DNA of 64,000 nt from Eutypella sp. D-1 (Eukaryota > Ascomycota > Sordariomycetes > Xylariales > Diatrypaceae). The notes below the pieces were generated by a model. The model saw nothing but the letters and a program-made list of their open reading frames with translations, was not told the DNA's origin and did no database searches. Positions within the stretch are counted from its first letter, which is position 1, and each line of letters opens with the position of its first letter. Location: the NCBI GenBank assembly GCA_023313575.1, contig JAJTTP010000002.1, positions 372,001 to 436,000 on the forward strand, in the 5' to 3' direction. The translations under genes were made by a program, and so were the position numbers. Below are positions 22,023-33,418 of the stretch, one piece after another.

Positions 22023-23637
22023 TTGAATCGAGTCAATTTGGATCGAGCGGGGGTTAGATAGATGTGCCCTGTCCACATGGTTGGGTGGCTGGTGGTTTCT
22101 TCGGTTCGTCTGTTCGATCTGTTAAGGCGCTGTTTTCGTCTATCGCATCTTGCATTCATTGGCAATCATATCGCTGCTTGAGGAACTCCTGATACTGCCG
22201 CCGCCACCACCGCTGCAACCTACCTCCCGTACTTAATTTACTCATCACTGCGTCTTTTCCCCCTTACTATCCAACCCCACACCGCACCTACGATAGCAAC
22301 ACCCCCTCCCCCGGCCCACTCACCGGCCAACCAGCTACTTTACTTCTTTCCCTCGGATGAGAGAATGCTGGGATCGGACAGTACAGGATAGGATAGGTCA
22401 GGTATGTCAGCAGAGGTCAGAAGAAGGGATGATTCGGTTAAGAACCCGCTATGGTTACGATGCGATACGATACGATACGATACGAAGCGATGAATAGACA
22501 GGATAAGATAGGTAAGGGCAAGGAAAAGGGAAAGGGGAAAGGGGTGTATGTACTACACTGCGTATAAACCTCGTTAGCGTATAAATCAAGCGATCGATCC
22601 ATCTATTCCATTCCACTCATCAAGCAGTGAATCACCTGCATTATTATAGTTTGAGGTTCTTGTTTAATATTTCCATTGATGTCGTGAGCGTGATAGATAT
22701 GGGGATAGGCGTAGGCGTGGAGATGCTACTTCCATACTGCAATACTTAGGTAGGTAGATATTTAAGATATCTAAGATATAATGGAACGGCACCCCATATC
22801 ATCCCGTACCATGCTGTGTCGCGCCGTCCCGGCCCGTATCTTTTTCTGTCCTGTCCTGTCCTGTGAAGTAGTATCGATCGTGTCGAGTCGAGTCGAGTAA
22901 TACCAATCTTCTCACTTACTTTACTTCCCTACTTATATATGTACGAATAGACAAATACACGAACCCATCCTTCCCTCCCGCCCCGCCCTCCCCCCCCCTT
23001 CCCCCCCTCCTCCCTACCTATCACTCCTCTCAAAAAGAAAAAGCCAACGAGAAGAAAAGGTGCGAGGGGCCGAGGTATCACGGCATAGACTAAACAACAG
23101 CGTAACCAAACCCATTCTATTATTCTCGCGGAAGGCAAGAACGGAAAGACAAGAGAAGAGAGAAGAATTACGTAACTATATATATAACAAGATCGTAGTC
23201 CTCAATACCTATCTATATATCTCCAAACCCAAACCTCACGCCGCCGCACGGGGACAGATCAGGTTAGGTTAGGTTAGGTAACGTTGCTTAGGTTAGGTGG
23301 TCGATCCAGCACCTACTAGTTAATCGTCTTCGTCTTCGTCCTTATGCTGTGCCGTGATAGGGGTTACATAAGGCAGGAAGCCTGGGTACTAATTTAAGAA
23401 TCCAGGAGGATAAGGAAAGGTATATCTAGGGTTGGGTATAAAACGTACCAGACAGATGGACGGATGGACGGGTGGGTAGGTGGGATAGTACATGGTTTGA
23501 TATGATGTAGCGTAACGTATGAGATGAGATGAGATGATGAGATGAGGTGAGATAGGGGCTACGTTAACTCAGGAGTTAGTCGGTCGTTACGTTCAGTTCA
23601 GTTCAGTTCATCGGGAGTTTACTTACCCTGTGGCTAT

Positions 23638-23698
<61 letters not shown>
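23638..23698. repeat. ATC trinucleotide microsatellite (~20 units)
   Basis: Uninterrupted run of about 20 ATC units, followed by short CA-rich alternating tracts to ~23765. Confidence 0.9.
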
Positions 23699-23860
23699 CT
23701 ATCATTATCTCACACACGCATACGCACACACACACATACGCATACGCATATACGCACACGCATAACCACCACCACTCGCGACAGCAGATACACCTCTACC
23801 CTCACCTCACCTAACCATACCTCATCTCATCTCATCTCTTAGAAATTCTCCAAACTTACC

Positions 23861-23899
23861 TCGACTTCGACTTCGACTTCGACTTCGACTTCGACTTCG
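23861..23899. repeat. TTCGAC hexanucleotide tandem repeat
   Basis: Six to seven copies of TTCGAC. Not part of any supported coding frame. Confidence 0.85.
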
Positions 23900-24306
23900 T
23901 CACTGTCACTGGACTCGGGCTTCCATTTACTTTGCTCTGCTTTACTGCCCTCTACTATGATATCATTCACGTATTCGGTTTTTTTTCTTGGTCTGTCCCG
24001 GACAGCATAGGTGAACGAATTATTTAATTACTGGCCTAAAAACAACCCCCGCCCCCCCCCCCCTTTCCTTTACCACAAACAACCCTGTATCATTCGCACC
24101 GCCGTCGTAGTTTTGTTTGTTTGTTCGTCCATCAATCTATTCATCTATCCGCAAGGTTTTCTTTTTCATTCCCAGCTCGCACCATTCGGACCATATTTCT
24201 CGATCCATCCATTTTTTATCCTGGGTCTGTGCGGACTGGACTTAGGTTCGACTCCATAAAAGGAAAGACTCCCGAGTTCGATTACACTCTTTGGTTCGTA
24301 GTTCAA

Positions 24307-26065
24307 TTAGGCGGTGACGATGCGGATGGTGTTGGTGTGGCCCTGGCCGCCCTTCCAGCCCTGCACCACAACAATGGTGTCGCCCTTGCTGATGACGTTG
24401 AGGGCGAGGGCGTTCTCGACGCCCCACCGGATACGGCGGTCGACGTCTTCCTGCCAGTTGACCTTCTCGAAGTCAGGCTTAGACTCGGGGAAGAGGAAGG
24501 GGTAGACTCCGCGATACAGGTGACCGTACCGCGCCGTCGAGCCGCTCCGGGTGACCATGAAGATGGGACACACCGGGCGGTACTTGCTCAGCAGGCGCGC
24601 GCTGTCACCTGACGTCGAGAGGACGATGATGCCGCCAGCGTTCAGGTCCAGCGAGCTGCGCACCGCCGACATGGCGACCGACTCCACGACCGACACCGGC
24701 GCCTTCGTCAGCCGGCAGAGCTCCTCGAAGTGGCTGATATATGAGATGGAGTTCTCGGCCTTGAGGCAGGCCTCGTGCATCTCGTGCACGGCCTCGGCCG
24801 GGTAGGAGCCCTTGGCCGTCTCTCCCGACAGCATGACGCAGTCGGCACCGTCGGTGATGGCATTGCCGACGTCAGAGATCTCGGCACGTGTCGGGCGCGG
24901 GTTCTTGATCATCGACTCGAGCATCTGGGTGGCGCAGATGACGGGCTTGCCGGCGATGTTGCACATGGCGATCATCTTCTTCTGGGCCGCGAATACCTCG
25001 GCGGCGGGGATCTCGATGCCGAGATCGCCACGAGCCACCATGACACCGTCCGTCTCGTCAAGGATCTCCTTGAAGTTGTTCAGGCCTTGCCGGTTCTCGA
25101 TCTTGGCAATGATCTGGATGTGCTTGCCCTTCTCGCCCAGGACGGCGCGGATGTCCTTGATGTCCTGAGCGCGCCGGATGAATGAGGCGAAGACCATGTC
25201 AACATTGTTCTTAACGCCGAATTCGAGGTCGGCCTTGTCCTTGTCGGAAAGAGCAGGTAGGTCAACATCGGTGTTGGGCAGGTTCACGCCCTTCTTGGAA
25301 CTGATCTGGCCGTTGTTAAGGGCCTCGACCTTGAGGGTCTTGCTGTCGACGACCTCGAGAACCTTGAAGGCCTGGATACCGTCATCGACGTAGATTATGC
25401 GGCCCGGCTGGATGACCTTAGTGATGTTTTTGTAGTCAACGTATCTAGAGATGGCGGTTAGTCGGACCGTGATTTTCCATAACAAGCCAGGGCAGCTGAA
25501 CAGGCGGGGCATGTCTTACAAGTTCTCGGTGTCACACGAGGTTGCGTATTGTTCGTCCGTAGTGATGTTTAGGACGGTGCCGGCCTTGAGATCAAGGTCC
25601 TGGTCACCCTTCGTGTTTCCGGTTCTGATCTCGGGGCCTACGGTGGGGGTTTAGCAACAGGTTTTATCAAGAGGCTCTATCAAGAGGATCTTGTTTGCAA
25701 CAATAGGATTGACAGGCAGGGCTGAAGTAACTCGACCTACCCTTGGTGTCGAGGGCGATGGCAACCTGCCGGCCCTTCTGGGTCTTCTCAGCGGTACGGG
25801 CATTGTCGATGACGGTCTGGTGGTACTCGTATGAGCCGTGTGAGAAGTTCATGCGAACGACGTTGAGACCGGCGGTGCGCAGCTTGTTGATGGCCTCGAC
25901 GGAGTTGGTCTTAGGGCCAATGGTGCAGATGATGGAGGACCGACGTAAGTTCCTCTCGGGGGAGTAGGCAGTGTCAAGGTGGGCGAGCCATTCGATCTTG
26001 CCGCCGGTGGAGAGGTGGTCGAGGGCGTCGGCGGCCTGGGACTGGGATCGCCGATGGGCAGACAT
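24307..26065 (-). CDS. pyruvate kinase (glycolysis)
   Basis: Predicted complement(join(24307..25444, 25520..25637, 25741..26065)), 526 aa, the usual length for fungal enzymes. Intron 1 (25638-25740, 103 bp, phase 1) has a GTAGGT donor. Intron 2 (25445-25519, 75 bp, phase 2) has a GTAAGA donor, a CTAAC branch site and a CTCTAG acceptor. It converts phosphoenolpyruvate and ADP to pyruvate and ATP in the cytosol. Visible family blocks in order: [45 protein letters not shown] across intron 1, [10 protein letters not shown] with the catalytic Lys, [38 protein letters not shown], the effector-site block [15 protein letters not shown] and C-terminal [18 protein letters not shown]. The start Met is followed by an N-terminal segment normal for ascomycete pyruvate kinases. 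The 5' region is long and low in complexity, consistent with a highly expressed gene. Confidence 0.96.
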
Positions 26066-29000
26066 TGTGAAGGTGAGGTCGGGGTGTTAGTCCGGTTAAT
26101 TTAGGGTATCTCTATAGACTGCAAGTTCATCCACGTCAGTTACCGTCAGGTACTAGAATTTAACGAAATAAAAAAATGTATAGGCTGAGGGGCTGAGAGA
26201 CGAAGTGAGAGTTAACAGGATGAGGGTAAGACATATAGGATAGTAAAGGATGATATGTGTAGTCCGAGGCCCCCTTGATGCCTCCAACTTCTTTCCCCTG
26301 CTATTTTTTTTTCTGGCCGGGATATTGCGTGGGAGAGACAGGCATGTTGATTGGAAGAGAAGATCCATGCGCAGATGGTTGGATATCCAGCCCTGAAGTA
26401 GTCCAGTCCAGTATGAGGACGGTATCAGGGTAGTATCAGGGCTGGTGTGGTGTACTTGGTACTGCTTGTATTCCACACCACTGCTTGTATTCCACTGCAT
26501 GTATCCCCCCGAGGAGAACCTGGGAAAGGACTCCTCCGGAAGTGCTGAAAGCTGGGCTGGGAGGGGAGGGGGGAGTACTGGTGACGTCGAAGACAACACC
26601 ACCACCATCATCAACAAACTTTGAGGAACCCCAATGGGAAGGCATAGCCGGACTTATCTCGAGGCATATAATAAACACAGGCGTTTGAGAGGAATCCCGG
26701 GTTAAGGTTGGAAGGATAACACGATGGATCATTGATGGAAAGCATATACCCTAGGTATACACATACAAGCCCAGGAAGCCGACCACCTAAACACGGGTAT
26801 GTACATGTGTTGGATGTAAGGTAAGATACACGAGATACACGAGATACACGAGGCATACAAAGATAGATGCGTTGGTGTAAGTTGTTGGTGTAGCTGTTGA
26901 TCCCTTCCATCCCAAACGCCGTCTCATCATGCCTTGAGTCCAGTCCGATCCTGACCGCTCGGTGCCTGGCCGTCGAGAAATAGCAAAAATAGCAATAGCA
27001 ACGAGTCCGAGAAACAACAAAAAGAAATCCGAAACACCAGAGGAATGCACGGCCCAGGTAGCAGGCAGCTGGTAAAACAACCAACCGACGGAGCAAGGAG
27101 GAAACATCACGAGAATTTTCTTCAACTCAAAGTCTCTCACTCTCGTTTTCTCTCACTCTCAACATCGCTCAGCTCAGTAGCTTACCTGGTTGTCTCTGCC
27201 TGCTTAAAAGAGGAGCAGCAGCAGAATCCTGAAAACGTAGTTGGCGACGGATGTAGGTGGGATTAATCTGTTCTTTTTTTTTTTTTTTTTCAAGAGACTT
27301 CTCGGCCGGGAAAGCGAGTATTTCTCGACGAGGGAGGGCGGGGAGGATTTCGTATAGCGATTTGGGGTCGCTTCGTTCGTGAGTGAGGGTGGTAGATTCA
27401 AGGTTGCAGGTTGCAGGTTGCAAGTTGTAGGAATCGGGATGTATGGGAGGGGAGGGGTACAAGTACCAAGTAGGGTAAGTAGGTACTTAGTTATGAAGTA
27501 GGGTAGTTACTGCCCGGAGTATAAAGTATAACCTAGGTAGGAAGTCGTAACCTGTCTGTCACCTGATAATCGAGTAATCAATCACCCAGGTAGATTGACA
27601 AAAAAATATTAATCGGCCCTTCAAAGAAAGTGAAAGGGGGAAAAAAATAAAGAAAAAAAATAATAAAGTCAATAAGCCAGATATGATAGATACACTAGAT
27701 AGGCTGTAGATCGATGTCCAATGCCCCTCATCCCCCCCCCCATTCCCTCTCACAATTCCATGAGCAATTTCGTAGTGTAATCGGGGTCCAACAGGTCCAT
27801 AGGTCCCTGCACTTTTTGGTCCCTCCTAACCAGGAAAAAAAAACTACAGGAGGGGGAAAAAAAACAGTTAAGGGACGGGCTAGAGCCAAGCTAAACGAAA
27901 CCCCCTCCAGGCCGACCAATCCCAGCACGACAAACAGGGGGGTTAGGTCCTCAACGTTTCGGTCTCATTGGAGTTGGTTCAAAAATAGATGGAATAGATG
28001 TATCCATATACTAAGTACTACTTGCACAAGCTACAACAGAACGAATGGTAGGGAGGTAGCAAGTGGGGTGACTGTGGTGTTGATAGGTGGGGCAGGGGAC
28101 GGGCAAGGGACGATCAAGCATGAACCCCACTACCTGCTCCCGCCGCCGGCGCCGCTGTGCTAATACATTCTTACATAAGGTAAGGTACTTACTTACTTGA
28201 TGTTGGACCTTGCATTTTCGATCTTTAGCCCACCCCTTGAGGAATAGGGGAAATAGGGGAGAATACGGAATACATAAAAGATCCATCATCCCCCAAGGCC
28301 CACCCTGCCTGCTCGCCATGTGTCGATTAGGTAAGAAATTTATGCAGCTTTACGCATCGTCGTCAGGGCCAGCACATATGTAAGGGCCTCACATCGGACG
28401 GGATGGTGGACTCGGACCCGATGATAAGGATTCGATAAAAGATAACGATAACGATAAGACGATAAGAAGGGGGTTTCGGACAACCCCACTATACAGTGAT
28501 ATGGCGGTGACAGACAGGCAGTTACAGGACCCGCTCTCCCTCCTGCCCAAGGTCCAGGGCCGCGTGATTGCTACAATACGTGGCTCAGCTGATGGCCCAA
28601 GTTTTGACAGATGACCCTTCCCCACCTGCCCACCTGGGCGACGTAAGGCTGGCAAACCCGTCGCGGCCTGATTCTCGACAGCTGCGAGCAATTGCAGGAA
28701 GGTTCGCAACACCTGCAGTTTCTGGTCTGCATTTGCATTTGCATTCATCCTTTACCCGGGCCGACCTGCCTGACATTTTGGGGGGGTCTCCACTCCCCTA
28801 TGCATGTACTTTGTAGACGCCCCATTCGGCCCCTGAAGACGAAGTATCCAGGTATTTCCCAGCCACTTGGAGAAGAAGTAGACGGGAGACGGGAGTAAGT
28901 AGTCCATTGCTTGTGATCTCCGTCTGTACCTATCTCGTACTTATTAACCTCGCACTTAAACTTATACATGTACATACCACACACGACAGCCATCTTCAAC

Positions 29001-29137
29001 AAAACACATCACAATACAGCAAACATAATCCTACCATCTCTTCCTACTTTCTTACTCGACGAAGATCGCGAAATAATCATTTATCATTTCCTAGGGTAAA
29101 AAGAGAAAAATAAAATAACTTACAAACATCTGTCAAA
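26066..29137. other. divergent intergenic region (pyruvate kinase / mitofissin)
   Basis: About 3 kb between divergent starts, holding two promoters. It contains a GATACACGA-type triplet repeat (~26822-26852), an A-rich tract on the minus strand (T-run at 27275-27290), GGTTGCA repeats (~27402-27425), poly-A/G tracts at 27600-27665 and C-runs near 27735. No domain-bearing frame was found. Confidence 0.5.
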
Positions 29138-29873
29138 ATGGTCCGTAATCCACTCCTCCCTAACCCCCCCCCCCCCCTTTTCCTATTCCGTACCCTCTCC
29201 CTCATCATCGTCGTCACCTCTCTTCACCGCGACCGACCCATCGCGGAGACGAGACGACGATGATCATCTGTAGAAGTGAAGATACATCATCCAGCACTGC
29301 CCCCTCACCGTCTCGTCTGTTCCGTCTGTCTATCTATCTGTCTGTCAAAAAAAGATTGACGACCATATTCTGAGACTTCCTTCTCTCTGGAAATCACTAG
29401 TTCCTCAACCTGCTGACATTTGGCCTCTGGGGAAAGATCGGCCGACTCACCCACTACGCCTTCGATGCCGTGCTCAGTACGTATTTTTTGTCTTGCATTC
29501 CCACACTCCCCTCCCCTTCTGTATCCTCGTGACTAATCTTCCTCCCAGTCTCGACCATACTCGCCGGCATGAGGCGGTCGACCGGCCTTACGTGAGTAAA
29601 CCCCCACCAACGATCACGATCGCCTCGAAGTCCGCAGGGCGTTTTCCTTAGCCACCGCACATGCACGCCTAGCACAGCATCTAGATACACAAATAAATGG
29701 ACAGACCCGGACTAACGATTACGAGGGTTAGCCTCAACACCGAGCGGATATCCAACGACAAGAACAGCGAGGTCCACAAGTGGGTTGACCGGTACCTCGG
29801 CGTCGGCGAGTGGGTGATGGACCAGTCCACCGCCGTCGCCGGCTCCAGCGGCTGGTTCAACCGCACGAGATGA
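29138..29873 (+). CDS. atg44: mitofissin (Atg44 / DUF1748 family), multi-exon
   Basis: Three exons are clear: 29401..29476, 29549..29591 and 29726..29873. Introns of 72 bp (GTACGT...CCCAG) and 134 bp (GTGAGT...ACTAAC...GAG) join them in frame. The conserved core reads LTHYAFDAVLISTILAGMRR, STGLT, then ISNDKN, KWVDRYLGVGEWVMDQS and AGSSGWF, ending RTR-stop. This matches the DUF1748 family, renamed mitofissin, a short mitochondrial intermembrane-space protein needed for membrane fission during mitophagy. The 5' end is unresolved. The third-last exon needs a phase-0 upstream exon; the ATG at 29138-29140 followed directly by GTCCGT would supply just Met (89 aa total), but that donor is weak. The better-looking GTAATC donor four bases later breaks the frame. 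Family membership is firm, the exact start is not. Confidence 0.82.
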
Positions 29874-32800
29874 TCGGGGAACGCCCGACCAACCTCGACG
29901 CGTCCCCGCGCATCCCCATTCGAATTTCCCTCGGCAGCAGGATATATCGGCCGTCGAGACGGGACGTGGCTATTCTTAGTACCGCCACGCAGACGGACGG
30001 ACTTGATCCCACTCATATAGGGGGAGCCAGGACGCGGATCGATAGATATATCCTCGGAGGACCAGTTGGATTGCATTTTAGCAAACCTATGAGATACGGA
30101 AACGGCGTTAGATCATTCTGTGTACTCTTTTGATTCCCCACCCCCACCCCTTTTTTGTATCATGCTTTGCACAAGGCTCGGGTTATATCATCGTTTGTCA
30201 TCTTTCACCCCCTCATGGCTACCACGCGGGAATTCCTGGGCAGATCAACGGATCACCACCACTACACACACCCACCACTCAACCGAACCCAAACCAAGCA
30301 CCCCTCCCCCTTTTTTCTGTCTATTTCGTCTCTTCTGCTTTGTGCATTCCCCGTCATCGTGTTCATTGCTATGCGATTGCTATGGCTATTCATTTTTATT
30401 ACTCCCGCTTCTTTCGGCGCATATCGGGAAATGACAGATATCTATCTACTCTACGTTGATGAAACATATATGGAAGGGGAAAGGAAAGAAAGAAAGAAAG
30501 TGGAATGGAGGGGGAGGAGATAGACTCAATGAAAAAATCATATATATCTACCAACCCACACTTACACTTACACTTACACTTCCACTTCCTGCCTCCGTAT
30601 TTCTGTATACACACGCACTACATATGTTTTCCACTCACGCATCTATAGATCATAGCATAGACGCTGTACGCCGGTCCTCCCCTTCATATGGAAGGAAAAA
30701 TAATAGCAGGATCTAATCTAATACCGCCACACGACGTGTAGGCTGGAGGGCAGGTAAGACGGACGGCTTCTAATCTTACCTAGGTGGGTAGAGAGAAACG
30801 TGTATGCGGACTGGAACCCGCGTATGTAAAGTCCAACGGTGTATAAACTCGACAGGTCTTCGTCTCCCTCAGTTCTCGGCGTGCTGTTACTATTTCATCT
30901 TAACCCTTTTTTTCCCTTTTTTTTCCCCCCTCTCTTTCTCTTTTCTGTATTTCGTAGCGGAGCCATCATAGAGAAGGCTGCTGGCGTTTGGGTTTTGGCG
31001 GGTTAGATTTAGTGGAGTTAAGCGCTGAGAGAGGCAGAATGTATAATAACTGGGGTGAACAAGTGTGCTTTGTGTAGAGCATGGAAATACATAAGACATA
31101 TAAATAAATGCATCTCTTTTGATACAGATAATGGATAACCTAGATCCGTTGTAAGTGTGGACAAGGATATGGAGAGGGATATGTGAATATGCATGCATGA
31201 GAGGATGGAGGATGAAGGAGAGAAAGGCGCCGGCCTGTTGCCGAAGTTCGTGCTTCTATCACCGTCCCCGTCCACGTCCCCGTCCCCGGCCGGAGAAATC
31301 TCCGTGACCTAACGAGTGAGTCTATCCTCCTCTACCCCTGTCCGAGGCACGTAGACCAGGCCAGGCTCGTAATACCCTGCCCTGCCGTAACTCCCTACCT
31401 CCTGCCCAATTACCTAGATCGTCCGTATACACCCCACCCCCCACCCCCCTTTCATGTATCCCGCCTATAATCAATGGCACGTATCCAGTCTACAGTAGGC
31501 AGGTATGTAGGTAGGTAAGTAGGTACATACTTAAGAAAAGCCCATACCTACCTACCTAGCAAGCAGGACAGACGAGGCGGCCCCCCCCCCCCCCCGCTTC
31601 GATATCCCATCCGGGCTGGTCTATGATGTTCACTTATGTATGTCATGCTTAATGCTTATGTATGCTTATGTCTGCTTGCTTATATGCGTGACGGGACGGG
31701 ACGCGGCGCGATGGATGAGATCGGATGGATGTGGTACATGTAGTTATGTATGGAAGGGGGGCGTGGCATATGTGGGAGCATATGTGCGAGATGCATGCAT
31801 ATGTATGTCCCAGCGATCCATCGATCCATCTACCCACCCCATCAGCACAGCTGTATATATCCACTTAGTAGTCCCACGACAAACACGGACTAGGAATTTA
31901 GATGACGGGCCGAGAGAGTTAGGTCGGAGAAGTAAGTAAGTAAGTAGGTAGACAAGATATGTAGTTCTAATTCTATCTATCTATCTATCTATGCATTTAT
32001 TGATATAGTTGTTGTAGTTGTTGTGAAGAGAAGGGGAATAACCGTACTCGACGAGGGACGTCCTCCCCGGCGGCAGTGGGAGAGGGATGTGAGTGTGCTT
32101 GTCTGTCTCTGTCTGCACGCAGTCATGTCTGTCTGTCTGTCTGTCTGTACGCGGTCAAGGCTCATCTATCCATCCATCTATTGTGCAAAGGTATCCGTCC
32201 GTCAGTCAGCCACTCACTCACCTACACACAAATACCTTATACACACAGACTCAGAAACACCACACTCATCCGGATTCCCATCTCTCAAATCCCACTATAT
32301 CCTTCACATCAGCCACATCCAAAGCCCGAGCTAATAGGTACAGGTAGTGTCCAGCCATGCCATCCCGTACCACAGCACATCATACATCATACCAAGCGTC
32401 CTCTATTACGGTATACGCAGCTTAGCCTAGCCGTGAGTGTATAAATACTACTATATTCATATCATACCGCATCCTATCGTGTTCATATTGCATATTCATA
32501 TTCACGTACCCATATCCATATCCATCATCATCTCATACAGAGAGAGACCCGAAAGCCAAAACATCCATACCATACCATAACCCTCCAGCCCGCTATGCGA
32601 TTGCTTAATGAATTTAATTACACACCCCCCCCCCTGATGTTTCCCTCCTTTAGACAACACCTACGTCTGTGGTTATGTGTGGTGTGGTGTGATGCGAAGG
32701 AGGCGCGCTGAGATCTTAGATTAGACAACTACAGGGTACAGAAGTCCTGACGAGAAGAAAAGAAAGGGGGGTTGAGAGGTAGGGGGGGGGGGGCGTTCAG

Positions 32801-33418
32801 CTGCTCTTCTCTGCGTGGCTGAAAGGGGGGGGTTCTCTTCGTTCGTACCCAACCAACTAAAGGCACGACACGATCACGAACTCACTCGCTCATCCACCCT
32901 GTCCATTCCAGCAGCAACAGCAACTCCCCACAGCAGAAGAAAGTGAAATGCAGACAAAGCCACTCAGTGGCCGCACTCCAAGAACACGGAAGCAGGCTGC
33001 TCCATGCTGGTTCAACATTCACATTCTCGCCTCCCTGCCCTGCCGCCATCCACCACCTCCTTGCACACCCCCCTCTTTCCCCGCCTCTGCTCGAGCGAAG
33101 AGCGTGAAGGACTCCTCCGCAACCCTCGCCTCGAGGATGCAGTAGATACGAAGGGGGCGACACGCACCGCACCGCGCCGCGCCGCACGCCCTCGCTCGTA
33201 GTGGTGAGATCAGGCCAGGTCAGGTTCGGTTCGGTCCGGCACCAAGACAAGTCGTCTAAGGAATTCTCCCCATAAATCGCCGGTGCTTTGCCCTGTCCTG
33301 TTGCTGTGTAAACCGAGTTGCGTCTGCACCGTCACCACAATTCATAATTATAGGCAAACGATGGCGTTAGATGATAGATAGACAGATAGACAGATAGACA
33401 GGCCGACAAGTAGACACC
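29874..33418. other. 3.5-kb convergent intergenic region with simple repeats
   Basis: No supported gene. It contains CTTACA repeats (~30565-30582), AAGT/TAGG tetranucleotides (~31930-31948), CTAT repeats (~31975-31992), CTGT repeats (~32127-32147), C or G homopolymers (31581-31595, 32625-32634, 32785-32794) and a GATAGACA array (~33373-33400). Confidence 0.55.

Larger units (their letters stand above)
22023..24306. other. convergent intergenic region packed with simple repeats
   Basis: Separates two convergent genes. It contains GATAC x4 (22463-22484), CTGTC x3 (~22846-22860), GGTTA repeats (~23258-23298), GAGAT repeats (~23518-23550), the ATC and TTCGAC arrays listed separately, and C homopolymers (~24047-24063). 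No gene is supported; frames here are translations of the repeats. Confidence 0.6.

Noticed and set aside
23256..23300. GGTTA repeats as telomere-like sequence
   Set aside because: The unit is not TTAGGG and only a few copies occur among many other unrelated microsatellites.
24244..24256. GGTTCGACTCC matching a tRNA B-box
   Set aside because: No A-box or acceptor-stem pairing upstream, and the T-stem does not pair.
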